Source: UBA1426 sp050953365 (lineage in GTDB: Bacteria > Bacillota > Clostridia > Peptostreptococcales > Anaerovoracaceae). From it: a DNA stretch of 64,000 bases. Positions 52,875-61,095 of this stretch are shown one piece after another; the stretch's first letter is position 1, and each line of letters starts with the position of its first letter. The stretch lies in assembly GCA_050953365.1 (NCBI GenBank), contig JBMNMN010000002.1:310001-374000 (forward strand). Direction: 5' to 3'. Under the pieces are notes generated by a model, which saw only the letters and a list, made by a program, of their open reading frames with translations, was not told where the DNA came from and searched no databases. The translations under genes were made by a program, and so were the position numbers.

Positions 52875-53046
52875 AAGATGTGCTCCTTTCGAATTGATAA
52901 TATTTTACATAACGCACATCACTATTACAACTTTAGTGTAGCACCTCATTAATTGAAATTTTGCACAGTTTCGATTTGTTCGGCGTGTTTGATACTTAAC
53001 CTTCACAAAAATAATTACATATAATGACATTATATCAATTATTTTC

Positions 53047-53075
53047 TTGAATTTTTGTATGCTTCAGGGTATAAT
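53047..53075 (+). promoter_or_regulatory. Promoter giving a leaderless mRNA
   Basis: TTGAAT (53047-53052), 17 bp, TATAAT (53070-53075). The expected start site (+1, seven bases after the -10) is 53082, which is the A of the ATG of the nuclease-like gene. Confidence 0.65.
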
Positions 53076-53081
53076 TTTTAT

Positions 53082-53954
53082 ATGAAAGAGTATTTGGGCT
53101 ATTATTCGGCGGCCACCTTTTGGAATATACCATATATTGAGGCTGTGTTGGGTTCTGAAATTACTTCTGCTTACCCAACCAGTTTTGTAGTTCCTCAGCG
53201 CAGGATGCGATCGCCTAAACAAGGACAAACAAAACATCTATGTGAACTTACTCTGCCTCCCGAGGCTGTGGTATCAAAAAACGGAACAATAGTTGCATCA
53301 CCAGAATTGCTGTTTCTTCAACTTGCTTCTAAACTAGATATTCAGCGACTTATATTGCTTGGACTGCAGTTACTATCGCACCCACCGGGTAATCCTGAAC
53401 TGGCAATTACGACAAAGCAAAATTTAAAAACCTTTCTTTCGAAAATTTCTGGTCATCGTGGGCACAGAAAGGCATTTAGAGCGTTAAAATATCTAGAAAA
53501 TGGGTCTGCTTCTATTATGGAGTCGATAGTCTATATGATTTTAACTCTGCCACACATCTTAGGAGGATACGGACTTGATGGGGCGGTATTCAACCACGAG
53601 ATCAAGCTAAAAGAAGAGACTTCTAAACGTCTGGGGCAGAAACGCTGCTTTGCGGATTTGTATTATAAGTCGGCGAGATTGGCCGTCGAGTATGAGAGTT
53701 TTGCTTTCCATAGCAGTCCGTTTGATCAGGGTAAAGATGTATTGCGATCTGCAATACTGGAAAGACAAGGTATTGAAGTAATGCGTTTAACTACCATTCA
53801 ACTTTACGATAAAGATGCTTGCATGGATTTCGCCTTTAATCTTGCATCTCGCTTAGGAAAACGAATACAAATCCGCACAAAGAAGTTTGATTCTATGCAT
53901 GCAAATCTTCGTACAATGCTGCCGGCTAGAAATCCTATTGATGAAGTCGAGTAA
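53082..53954 (+). CDS. DUF559 / AbiEi-like nuclease-domain protein
   Basis: 290 residues. The N-terminal half resembles AbiEi-like proteins (GYYSAATFWNIPYIEAVLG, then PPEAVVSKNGTIVASPELLFLQLASKL). The C-terminal half (about 205-265) is a DUF559 / very-short-patch-type PD-(D/E)xK nuclease fold: FADLYYKSARLAVEYESFAFHS, then RSAILERQGIEVMRLT. Relatives are known from AbiE-type toxin-antitoxin and defence contexts, but no partner gene is next to it. No ribosome site precedes the ATG at 53082 and its promoter abuts the start. It is AT-rich compared with the housekeeping genes and lies beside an IS3 element, which suggests acquisition. Function not proven. Confidence 0.75.
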   Translation: MKEYLGYYSAATFWNIPYIEAVLGSEITSAYPTSFVVPQRRMRSPKQGQTKHLCELTLPPEAVVSKNGTIVASPELLFLQLASKLDIQRLILLGLQLLSHPPGNPELAITTKQNLKTFLSKISGHRGHRKAFRALKYLENGSASIMESIVYMILTLPHILGGYGLDGAVFNHEIKLKEETSKRLGQKRCFADLYYKSARLAVEYESFAFHSSPFDQGKDVLRSAILERQGIEVMRLTTIQLYDKDACMDFAFNLASRLGKRIQIRTKKFDSMHANLRTMLPARNPIDEVE

Positions 53955-54085
53955 TGGAGAGGATGCAACAATTTCAACGTTATATACGGCACCTTATCTC
54001 AGACTTCTTTCTGCCCAGTTATCTTAGATTATGTATTTCTTCAGTTTATTTTCTGACAGGGCGCTGATAGATGGCGCAGCATCTA

Positions 54086-54325
54086 TCAGATTGTCGTATC
54101 TACAATGATGATATCCTCGCCGATTTTTTTTACACAATCCCATGGAAAATGCACATATTCATGAGTGCCGCCAAAACGGATGCGTCCTTTGTGTTCCGGC
54201 GCCATGATAACGCGAATCTTGCCTGTCCTTTCATCGAACATGAGCTCGGCGTTGTACAAATCGCCGTATCGGCTCCCGTCAGCAATATTTATAATTTCTT
54301 TGTCTCCCAAATCCGATAATCGCAT
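54086..54325 (-). CDS. YlmC/YmxH-family sporulation protein
   Basis: 79 residues, PRC-barrel fold of the YlmC/YmxH family: MRLSDLGDKEIINIADGSRYGDL, then FPWDCVKKIGEDIIIVD. In Bacillus ymxH is a sporulation-associated gene of unknown role. AGGAGGG lies 6 nt before the ATG. Its stop codon is inside the hairpin CTGATAGATG/CATCTATCAG (54064-54089). Confidence 0.88.
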   Translation of the reverse strand: MRLSDLGDKEIINIADGSRYGDLYNAELMFDERTGKIRVIMAPEHKGRIRFGGTHEYVHFPWDCVKKIGEDIIIVDTTI

Positions 54326-54355
54326 AATTCCCTCCTAAAATTCAAATCATAGGTA

Positions 54356-54374
54356 GTACTAAGTATATTAGTAC
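54356..54374. promoter_or_regulatory. Palindrome upstream of ymxH-like gene
   Basis: GTACTAA-N5-TTAGTAC, a perfect 7-bp inverted repeat, 31 bp before the start codon on the minus strand. A candidate operator or part of the promoter. Confidence 0.4.
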
Positions 54375-54441
54375 AAACTATATTTCATGCCAGAACTTTA
54401 TAACTCAAAAAATTCATCGGTTGAAATTAGCGTAATTAAAT

Positions 54442-54557
54442 CGATGTTGCCAACTGGGAGTTATCAATTTCGATGTTGCCAACTGGGAGTTATCAATTTC
54501 GATGTTGCCAACTGGGAGTTATCAATTTCGATGTTGCCAAATAGGCGCTATCAATTA
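54442..54557. repeat. 29-bp tandem repeat, four units
   Basis: Three identical 29-bp units (54442, 54471, 54500; beginning CGATGTTGCCAACTGGGAG) and a fourth, diverged one (54529-54557). It ends 35 bp before the tepA start. No spacers, so not a CRISPR. Confidence 0.9.
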
Positions 54558-54592
54558 GAGTTATGAAGTTCTCTGGTGAGAAAGGAAGAGCT

Positions 54593-55315
54593 ATGAAGGA
54601 GAAAGAACCAGTTAAGCCCGACAAGAAAGATGAAAAAGCAAAACCGGAGGAATCTTCGGAAGTAAAGAAATCTATAGACGATTTTGGGGTGATCAATAAC
54701 GCCTTTGATTTTCGCAGCGATATTCAGTATCTGACAATCATCGGAAGCATTGAGGGGCATTCCGTATTGCCGCCGCAGGACAAGACAACCAAGTACGAGA
54801 ATATTATCCCACAACTCGTTGCGGTTGAAGAAAACAAGCATATTAAGGGTTTGCTTACCATACTCAATACCGTCGGCGGGGATGTTGAGGCAGGCCTTGC
54901 GATTGCTGAACTTATAGCCACTATCACAAAGCCCACAGTTTCACTCGTGCTGGGAGGCGGCCACAGCATAGGAATACCGCTTGCTACTGCCAGCAAGTAC
55001 TCCTTTATTGCGGAGAGCGCTACCATGACCATGCATCCCATCCGTATGACAGGATTAGTCATCGGCGCGCAGCAAACCTACGAATACTTTCAGAGAATGC
55101 AGGGAAGGGTTGTGGATTTTATCGTGCGCACTTCGAAAGCAGACATGGATACCGTAAACCGCTATATGAACGCGACAGGAAATATGGCCAATGATGTTGG
55201 AACAATCCTTTACGGGAAAGAAGCGGTAGAAATCGGACTCATCGATGAAGTGGGCGGATTAATGCACGCTCTGAGAAAACTTAGATCCATGATAGATGAA
55301 GAAGAGAACAAATGA
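54593..55315 (+). CDS. tepA: ClpP-like protease TepA
   Basis: 240 residues. A charged, Lys/Glu-rich N-terminal 35 residues precedes a ClpP/crotonase-fold domain. The catalytic Ser is in LVLGGGHSIGIPLA and the His in ATMTMHPIRMTG. Relatives (YmfB/TepA) are translocation-enhancing or spore-related proteases that act without a Clp ATPase. The ATG at 54593 follows AAAGGAAG. Confidence 0.85.
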   Translation: MKEKEPVKPDKKDEKAKPEESSEVKKSIDDFGVINNAFDFRSDIQYLTIIGSIEGHSVLPPQDKTTKYENIIPQLVAVEENKHIKGLLTILNTVGGDVEAGLAIAELIATITKPTVSLVLGGGHSIGIPLATASKYSFIAESATMTMHPIRMTGLVIGAQQTYEYFQRMQGRVVDFIVRTSKADMDTVNRYMNATGNMANDVGTILYGKEAVEIGLIDEVGGLMHALRKLRSMIDEEENK

Positions 55316-55381
55316 AGAATCAAGGTCAAAGTAATTAAATAAGGACTTGCATGGATGTCGAGAAATGTCGACAGAAATGAA

Positions 55382-55410
55382 TTGTAAATATTTGGGAAAC
55401 GGGGTAAGAT
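55382..55410 (+). promoter_or_regulatory. Promoter of the Tad pilus operon
   Basis: TTGTAA (55382-55387), 17 bp, TAAGAT (55405-55410). Start near 55417, about 43 nt before tadZ. Confidence 0.55.
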
Positions 55411-55459
55411 AAATGTAAATAAATTACAGTGATTCCAATATACAACTCAAGGTGGGGAT

Positions 55460-56617
55460 ATGAATCAAATTCGCTTGCTCATTTTACACACAGATACTGA
55501 ATATGCATCGGCCTTAGCAAGAGCGTTGGCTTTAAAAGATGTAATCTATGCAATTACGCTTGCGCCGGAAGAGGAGCGCTGTTATACCGGCGTAATGGAA
55601 GAGGCGGCAAATAACGTTGATAAAAAGTACGATCTAATCCTGATAGACGAAGAATGGAAGAAGCGAGCGGATCTAGATAATGCAGAAAACCGGGAAAGGT
55701 TAATCGGCCTCAGCGAAACGCCTTTCCCGGAAGAGGAAAAGGGATACATATTTTCTGAGGACGAAAAAAGATGCAGCAAAGGATACGTATATAAATATGG
55801 AGGGTTAGAGCGAATTTCTTCCGAACTGCAGATCATATATTCTGAGGTTACCGGTAAGGGAAGAATCTTCCTACATAATAACCAGACGAAGCTGATTGGT
55901 TTTTCATCCGGCGCCGGCGGTGTGGGTACAAGCTGCATAGCAATTGCAACAGGCCGCGAGTTGGCTTCTATAGACAAGCGGGATGCATTGTATCTTTCTT
56001 TTGAGGAGTCCGAATCAACCTCAATTTACTTTCCCACGGACCAAGGCCGGGCATCTATCAGCGAATACCTTTATTATCTTTTTTCCGAAGGCAGAGAGGA
56101 GTCTGCATCCTTTGTCGATAGCTTTCTAATATCCGACATGTACGGACTTTGCGCCTTTAGACCGGCGAAAACAATAAACGAACTTACACAGCTGTCAAGC
56201 CAACAGCTGATGCGATTTCTTGATTCGATCTGCGCAACAGGGCGTTTTCGTTATATTTTAGCGGATTTTCCCGCTCGCATATCTGATTGTACGCTACATC
56301 TTTTGAAGTCCTGCCACAACATATTTCTTATTGATGACGGTAGCCCCTTGTCTCTATGGAAAAATAAGAAATTTATAGAAAATATCACAGAGGAAGTGTA
56401 TGAGGAAATACAGGATCAAATTAAATGGGTGACGAACAAATGGATTCCGGAAGCGCAAGAAAAACAGGAGGAAGAGGTTTTCCATATTCGTCGCCTTTTC
56501 GTAGAGTACGACAAAGAGAGTTTTATATCAGAAGGTTTTTACACTGACATAAGTCTTCAGCGCTGCTTTGGTCTGGGGGTGAAAAAAATTGCAGATGAGT
56601 GCACGGCAAAAATGTGA
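55460..56617 (+). CDS. tadZ: TadZ/CpaE-like pilus localisation ATPase
   Basis: 385 residues. An N-terminal atypical receiver-like domain (about 1-125, no clear phospho-acceptor pocket; LILIDEEW) is followed by a ParA/MinD-like domain. The P-loop is FSSGAGGVGTS: the usual catalytic lysine position carries Thr-Ser, as in many TadZ proteins. It sets the polar or focal site of the Tad pilus. GGTGGGG precedes the ATG. First gene of the operon and overlaps tadA. Confidence 0.85.
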   Translation: MNQIRLLILHTDTEYASALARALALKDVIYAITLAPEEERCYTGVMEEAANNVDKKYDLILIDEEWKKRADLDNAENRERLIGLSETPFPEEEKGYIFSEDEKRCSKGYVYKYGGLERISSELQIIYSEVTGKGRIFLHNNQTKLIGFSSGAGGVGTSCIAIATGRELASIDKRDALYLSFEESESTSIYFPTDQGRASISEYLYYLFSEGREESASFVDSFLISDMYGLCAFRPAKTINELTQLSSQQLMRFLDSICATGRFRYILADFPARISDCTLHLLKSCHNIFLIDDGSPLSLWKNKKFIENITEEVYEEIQDQIKWVTNKWIPEAQEKQEEEVFHIRRLFVEYDKESFISEGFYTDISLQRCFGLGVKKIADECTAKM

Positions 56618-57815
56618 TGCAGTCAGCAGTCTCAAAGAAATCACGGAAAATGTACGCGCCGTGATAAACAGCCGGCAGGAAAAGCTCACCGATGCGGAGG
56701 TTCTGGAACTGATTGAGGACTTTGTACTCTATGACAGCAGCACGGAACGGTGTACATTCCCGGTGAAGTCTGCCATGGTACAGGGAGTGTTCAACGCTAC
56801 GCGAAAAGAGTTAGGGCTGCTCCAGCCTTTTGCGGATGACAAGGAGGTAAGCGAAATCATGGTCAACGGACCTGACTCCATATTTGTTGAACGTTGCGGC
56901 AGCATACAAAGGATAGATCACCGGTTTGAAAGTGCCGAAGATCTGGAGGAAATCATTCGTCGCCTGGCGGGAAAAGTACATAGGGAGTTCAATGATATGA
57001 ATCCCATCCTGGATGCCCGCATGGAGGATGGTTCTCGGATCCACGCAGTGAGCCGCAATGTGGCAATCAACGGTCCCATTCTGTCCATTCGACGCTTCCC
57101 AAAGCAGCGCATTACCGTGAAAGAACTGTTGGAATGGGAGACACTCACTCCGAAGGCGGCGGAGCTGTTAGAAAAGCTGGTAGTAGGAGGTTGGAATATT
57201 TTCATATCCGGAGGGACCAGTTCAGGCAAGACAACTCTGCTAAATGCCTTGTCGGCATTTATTCCTTCCGATGAGAGAGTGGTCGTCATCGAGGATTCGG
57301 CAGAGCTCCAGATACAGGGTGTTGAAAACATTGTCCGCATGGAATGCCGCAACGCCAATGTACAGGGAAAGGGGGAAGTGACCCTTCGCCAATTGATTCG
57401 CGCAAGCCTGCGCATGCGTCCGGATCGCATTATTGTGGGCGAAGTCAGGGGCGCGGAGGTCATGGATATGCTCCAGGCTATGAATACTGGCCATGACGGC
57501 TCCCTCTGTACAGGTCATGGGAATTCTCCTTTGGGCATGTTATCCAGGTTGGAAGCCATGTATCTAACTGCTGCATCCTTTCCCGTGGATGCAGTGAGAG
57601 GGCAAATCGCCGAGGCCATCGACATAATTGTGCACCTGGGACGTATGCCTGATAAGAGCAGAAAGGTATTGGAGATTGTCGAGGTGGAAGGACTTTCCCA
57701 AGGGAAATATGTTATCAATCCACTTTTTCGTTATAGCCGGGAGAAGGGTCTTGTTCCAACTGGCAATCGGCTGAAAAGCACGGAAAAAGCCGAGTTGAAA
57801 GGAATCTCGCTATGA
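56595..57815 (+). CDS. tadA: TadA/CpaF pilus assembly ATPase
   Basis: About 406 residues, type II/IV secretion ATPase. Walker A ISGGTSSGKTTLLNAL, Asp box VVVIEDSAELQ, Walker B RPDRIIVGEVRGAE and His box GHDGSLCTGHGNSP. It drives both extension and retraction in Tad pili. The start is either TTG 56589 (GGGGGTG 7 nt upstream) or ATG 56595; both overlap tadZ. Confidence 0.95.
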   Translation: MSARQKCDAVSSLKEITENVRAVINSRQEKLTDAEVLELIEDFVLYDSSTERCTFPVKSAMVQGVFNATRKELGLLQPFADDKEVSEIMVNGPDSIFVERCGSIQRIDHRFESAEDLEEIIRRLAGKVHREFNDMNPILDARMEDGSRIHAVSRNVAINGPILSIRRFPKQRITVKELLEWETLTPKAAELLEKLVVGGWNIFISGGTSSGKTTLLNALSAFIPSDERVVVIEDSAELQIQGVENIVRMECRNANVQGKGEVTLRQLIRASLRMRPDRIIVGEVRGAEVMDMLQAMNTGHDGSLCTGHGNSPLGMLSRLEAMYLTAASFPVDAVRGQIAEAIDIIVHLGRMPDKSRKVLEIVEVEGLSQGKYVINPLFRYSREKGLVPTGNRLKSTEKAELKGISL

Positions 57816-58558
57816 TACCGGATTATAAAACATATCCATTAAGTCGAAAACAACTAAGCGTATTTTGTATTGTTGCGGCCACGGTAATAGGAGGCTGGGC
57901 GTATCTGTTCTACAACAGTGTCCTTATCTCTTTGTTCTATTGCGGCTTTGTATATCCGGCCTCACGCTATTATTCAAAATATTTGGCGTATAGGCTGAGA
58001 AGGGAACTGTCCTACCAATTTCGAGACCTTTTGTACGCGCTTTCCTCATCCATTTCTGCGGGACGACAGATGCGAGAGGCCTTAATAGAAGCGGAAAGCT
58101 CCGTAAAATTAATTTACGGAGAAAAAGCATGCATCAGTCAGGAACTTAAATATATGATCGATCGCATGAAGGAGAGCGGGGAGACGGAAGAAGTCGTTTT
58201 GCGGGATTTTGCGCTCCGCAGCGGGATCGCGGATATAAAGAGCTTTTCCGATATCTATTCCATCTGCAAGAGAACGGGAGGGGATATGGAAAAGGTCATC
58301 CGGAAAGCCGTGACTATAATGCTGGATCGAATCGAATTGGAAAGGGAAGTACATACGTTTACTGCACAGAAGAGGATGGAATTTATTATTCTTACTGCAA
58401 TGCCTCCCTTTGTGCTCATGTTTCTAAGATTAACATCCGGATCATATCTGGAAATCATGTATGAAACACTGGCCGGGAAAATTTTAATGACTTTGGCGTT
58501 TCTGTTAATCGGTGCGGCAGCAGCTCTCGGGATTCGTATAACCCGAATTTCTCTATAG
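57812..58558 (+). CDS. tadB: TadB-like inner-membrane platform protein
   Basis: 248 residues, type II secretion F domain. Membrane segments at about 15-50 and two at the C-terminus (about 190-245), with the cytoplasmic F domain between (FRDLLYALSSSISAGRQMREALIEAE). It overlaps tadA by 4 nt. Confidence 0.9.
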   Translation: MIPDYKTYPLSRKQLSVFCIVAATVIGGWAYLFYNSVLISLFYCGFVYPASRYYSKYLAYRLRRELSYQFRDLLYALSSSISAGRQMREALIEAESSVKLIYGEKACISQELKYMIDRMKESGETEEVVLRDFALRSGIADIKSFSDIYSICKRTGGDMEKVIRKAVTIMLDRIELEREVHTFTAQKRMEFIILTAMPPFVLMFLRLTSGSYLEIMYETLAGKILMTLAFLLIGAAAALGIRITRISL

Positions 58559-58572
58559 GAATAGGAGAAAAA

Positions 58573-59325
58573 ATGGATATAAAAAAACTTTTGCCGGATC
58601 CGGAAATTGCAATGGGCAAGTATGCGTTACTTTTTAGCCCGGAACATGCAAAAGAGGAAATCGAAAAGGACAGGAAGCGTATTGTGCGAAATTATTTACT
58701 CATAGGGATTCTGTTTCTCGTATCCGTCTGTGCATCCCTGTTGCAAGGCCTTGGCGGTGAAGGGAAGGGTCTTGATCCTGTCGCCATCATGATTCTCTTT
58801 GCAATCCTGCTTTTTACCGTATATAGACAAAGGTACAGCCGGATTGAAAAGCAGATTAAAAGGACAAAAGAATCGATTATCCAGGACTTCCCCGAATTTT
58901 GCGACAAATTGATTTTACTTCTAAATGCGGGCATGGTTACGGAGGCGGCTTTAAGAAAAATAGCTTATGATTATAAAAAGTCTCGGGATTTAGTGGGCAG
59001 AAGACCTCTTTATGAAGGACTTGCGGATTTGATTGACAGAGCGCAGCAGACAAATTCAAGCCTTAAGCGAGAACTGTCCGAATATGCGGTAAAAAGCGGG
59101 GTACGGGAGCTCTTGCGCTTTTCAGCCATCGTGGAAGACAACCTCAATAAAGGCAGTAGCTTGGCGGAAAAACTGGAGGGAGAAGGGACGCTGCTATGGA
59201 TGGAAAGGAAAAAACGAGCGGAAGAAAGGGCAAGGCTGGCCGAGACAAAATTATCCCTGCCGCTTATGTTGCTGCTACTTTCTCTCATGGTTATTACAAC
59301 GGCCCCCATATTATTGAGCCTTTAA
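58573..59325 (+). CDS. tadC: TadC-like inner-membrane platform protein
   Basis: 250 residues, second T2SF platform protein. Two membrane segments near 38-80, an F domain (DFPEFCDKLILLLNAGMVTEAALRK) and a C-terminal segment LPLMLLLLSLMVITTAPILLSL. GGAG lies about 9 nt before the ATG. Forms the base of the pilus with TadB. Confidence 0.9.
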   Translation: MDIKKLLPDPEIAMGKYALLFSPEHAKEEIEKDRKRIVRNYLLIGILFLVSVCASLLQGLGGEGKGLDPVAIMILFAILLFTVYRQRYSRIEKQIKRTKESIIQDFPEFCDKLILLLNAGMVTEAALRKIAYDYKKSRDLVGRRPLYEGLADLIDRAQQTNSSLKRELSEYAVKSGVRELLRFSAIVEDNLNKGSSLAEKLEGEGTLLWMERKKRAEERARLAETKLSLPLMLLLLSLMVITTAPILLSL

Positions 59326-59355
59326 ATACAAATACGGCATGGAAAGGAGAAAAAA

Positions 59356-59502
59356 ATGAATCTGAAAAACAAACGAGGTATGGAACTTGTACAGGTTGCC
59401 ATCTTAGTGGCTATCGCCGTCACCTTGGGCCTCATCTTTCGTGAGAGGATCATGGATTTTATCAACGGCACCTTTGACAGCTTAGAAAGCAGCGGCTTTT
59501 AA
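59356..59502 (+). CDS. Flp1-like pilin (48 residues)
   Basis: 48 residues. A short charged leader MNLKNKRG is followed by a hydrophobic helix MELVQVAILVAIAVTLGLIF and the ending RERIMDFINGTFDSLES. This fits the Flp1-like pilin family found in Firmicute tad loci; cleavage is predicted after Gly8. GGAG lies 6-7 nt before the ATG. As the only short pilin in the operon it is the likely major subunit. No prepilin peptidase gene (tadV) is in the window. Confidence 0.82.
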   Translation: MNLKNKRGMELVQVAILVAIAVTLGLIFRERIMDFINGTFDSLESSGF

Positions 59503-59506
59503 AGAA

Positions 59507-59737
59507 ATGAATGCATCGAGGCGAGGGTCCGTTTTCGTGGAAGCGGCCCTGATTTTTCCCATTATCATATTAACGGTAGCAATCCTTATCGGATATTCGT
59601 CCAACAGCTATGAGAAGGTAAGAAAGCAGATTGAGGAGCACAATGAACAGCGTGAGGAATCCATGGTGGACGGGCGCATCGATAAAGGAGAATGCGACTT
59701 TGTGCGAAACATAGACTTCCTGATGGAGGAACTATGA
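59507..59737 (+). CDS. TadE-like minor pilin, short
   Basis: 76 residues. TadE-type N-terminus (RRGSVFVEAALIFPIIILTVAILI) with the conserved Glu five residues into the helix, then a short charged domain with Cys62. Much shorter than typical TadE (about 130-180 residues). Its stop codon abuts the next start. Confidence 0.75.
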   Translation: MNASRRGSVFVEAALIFPIIILTVAILIGYSSNSYEKVRKQIEEHNEQREESMVDGRIDKGECDFVRNIDFLMEEL

Positions 59738-61048
59738 ATGCGTGTATGTAGAGGAAAAAAACGAGGATCCACCACGGTTTTGCTTTGCATGGTTTTGGCT
59801 TGTTTGCTGTTTCTTGTGGGTATGTTCGGAGAGGCTGCTGCTGCAATGGCTTCACGGTCCTATGCGAATGCCGTGTTTGATTTAGCGGGACGGTCCATAC
59901 TGTCTGAGTATGATTGTGACTTAAAATCTCGATACGGTATCTTCGGATTTTGCATGGAGAAAGAAGAAGTGGAGGAAAAGCTGGCCGAATATGCAGAAGT
60001 GGGATTTTCAACGGGTATAGGAAAGACGAGCCTCCTGCCTTTACGCCTGGAAGAGGTCCACGTGGATTTGTCCGAACATACTTTGACAAATCCGGAACTT
60101 CTGGAACAGCAAATTTTGGAGCTTATGGGTGACCGGATACTGTTTGATGCTCTGCATGTGTTAGAAGCGCTGGTATGGATTGATGAAGAAGAGCCAGCCC
60201 GGTGGGAAGAGGGCCATGAGGAAGAGTCACATGAAATAAACATGCGCGTGCTTCGAAACGGTAAAATCATTCAAGGGCTCCCTTCGCGATTGCTTTCGGG
60301 GATGGACGGCGGATTTAAAAGCATTTTAGAATTACCGCCTCCGGGGGATTTTGGCAACGTGGCCTTTGAAGAGATATGTGTGAATCTCTACATATTGAAG
60401 TACTTTCGACACAACTTGGATCATCCCGGATGGGACAGCACCTTTTTCTCAAACGAGATCGAATACATACTATGCGGAAGACTCAGTGATGAGGCAAACC
60501 GAAACATCGTTTATTTGTCCCTGCTAGCTTTTCGCACTGCCATTAATGCGGCACATATTCATTCTGACGCAAGCAAATGGGAGGCGGTCACAATGGCTGC
60601 TGCATTGGCAGGCGGAGGTGTAGCAACACCGGCAGCACAGGCAGCGATTACCGGTATCTGGGCGGGCGCCGAGGCGGCAATGGACATGTCGAGGCTGGAG
60701 AAAGGGGAAAAAGTCCCTCTAATTAAGACATCAGAGGACTGGGTGCTTAGCTTGGACAATGCTCTTGAGGGAATCATGAATGCGGACGAAAATACATCGG
60801 AAGACCAGGATGGCCTATGTTATGAGGACTATCTTTTTCTGCTGCTCTGCTTCAAGGATAGAGAAAGCAAATTGATCCGGATTATGGATTTGATTCAATT
60901 AAATATAAAAGGCCAAGCGGATGAACATTTTGACATGAGCAGATGCTATGCCGGTTTTTCCTTTCGTTCAATAGTGCATCGGAGAGCAGGGTTTCCCGGT
61001 GTGTTTTATCTGCGAAACGGCGAATTTTCGGGTATTCACGTTTATTGA
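59738..61048 (+). CDS. TadG/DUF5702-like pseudopilin
   Basis: 436 residues. Basic N-terminus RGKKRGSTTVLLCMVLACLL with one membrane helix, then a large extracytoplasmic domain. The family features are the start AAAAMASRSYANAVFDLAGRSILSEYDCDLKSRYGIFGF and the late AAHIHSDASKWEAVTMAAALAGGG. It corresponds to the DUF5702 proteins seen in Clostridial tad operons. Likely a minor pilus or cell-surface component. Start ATG at 59738 directly after the previous stop. Confidence 0.78.
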   Translation: MRVCRGKKRGSTTVLLCMVLACLLFLVGMFGEAAAAMASRSYANAVFDLAGRSILSEYDCDLKSRYGIFGFCMEKEEVEEKLAEYAEVGFSTGIGKTSLLPLRLEEVHVDLSEHTLTNPELLEQQILELMGDRILFDALHVLEALVWIDEEEPARWEEGHEEESHEINMRVLRNGKIIQGLPSRLLSGMDGGFKSILELPPPGDFGNVAFEEICVNLYILKYFRHNLDHPGWDSTFFSNEIEYILCGRLSDEANRNIVYLSLLAFRTAINAAHIHSDASKWEAVTMAAALAGGGVATPAAQAAITGIWAGAEAAMDMSRLEKGEKVPLIKTSEDWVLSLDNALEGIMNADENTSEDQDGLCYEDYLFLLLCFKDRESKLIRIMDLIQLNIKGQADEHFDMSRCYAGFSFRSIVHRRAGFPGVFYLRNGEFSGIHVY

Positions 61049-61095
61049 AGGTAAGCGTAACGAAGGTCAGCAGACAGTAAGTTCGGAGGTTTGCG

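Larger units (their letters stand above)
51704..52948 (-). mobile_element. IS3-family insertion sequence (IS150-like)
   Basis: 1245-bp element. The ends begin TG..CA and share an identical 11-bp block AAAGTTGTAAT at the same distance (14 nt) from each tip: 51718-51728, and 52924-52935 inverted. Two genes on the minus strand, orfA and orfB, overlap in the -1 frame. No target-site duplication is visible (flanks GAC and TTA). Confidence 0.85.

Noticed and set aside
54442..54557. Possible CRISPR array
   Set aside because: 29-bp units are directly adjacent with no spacers, and no cas genes are nearby.
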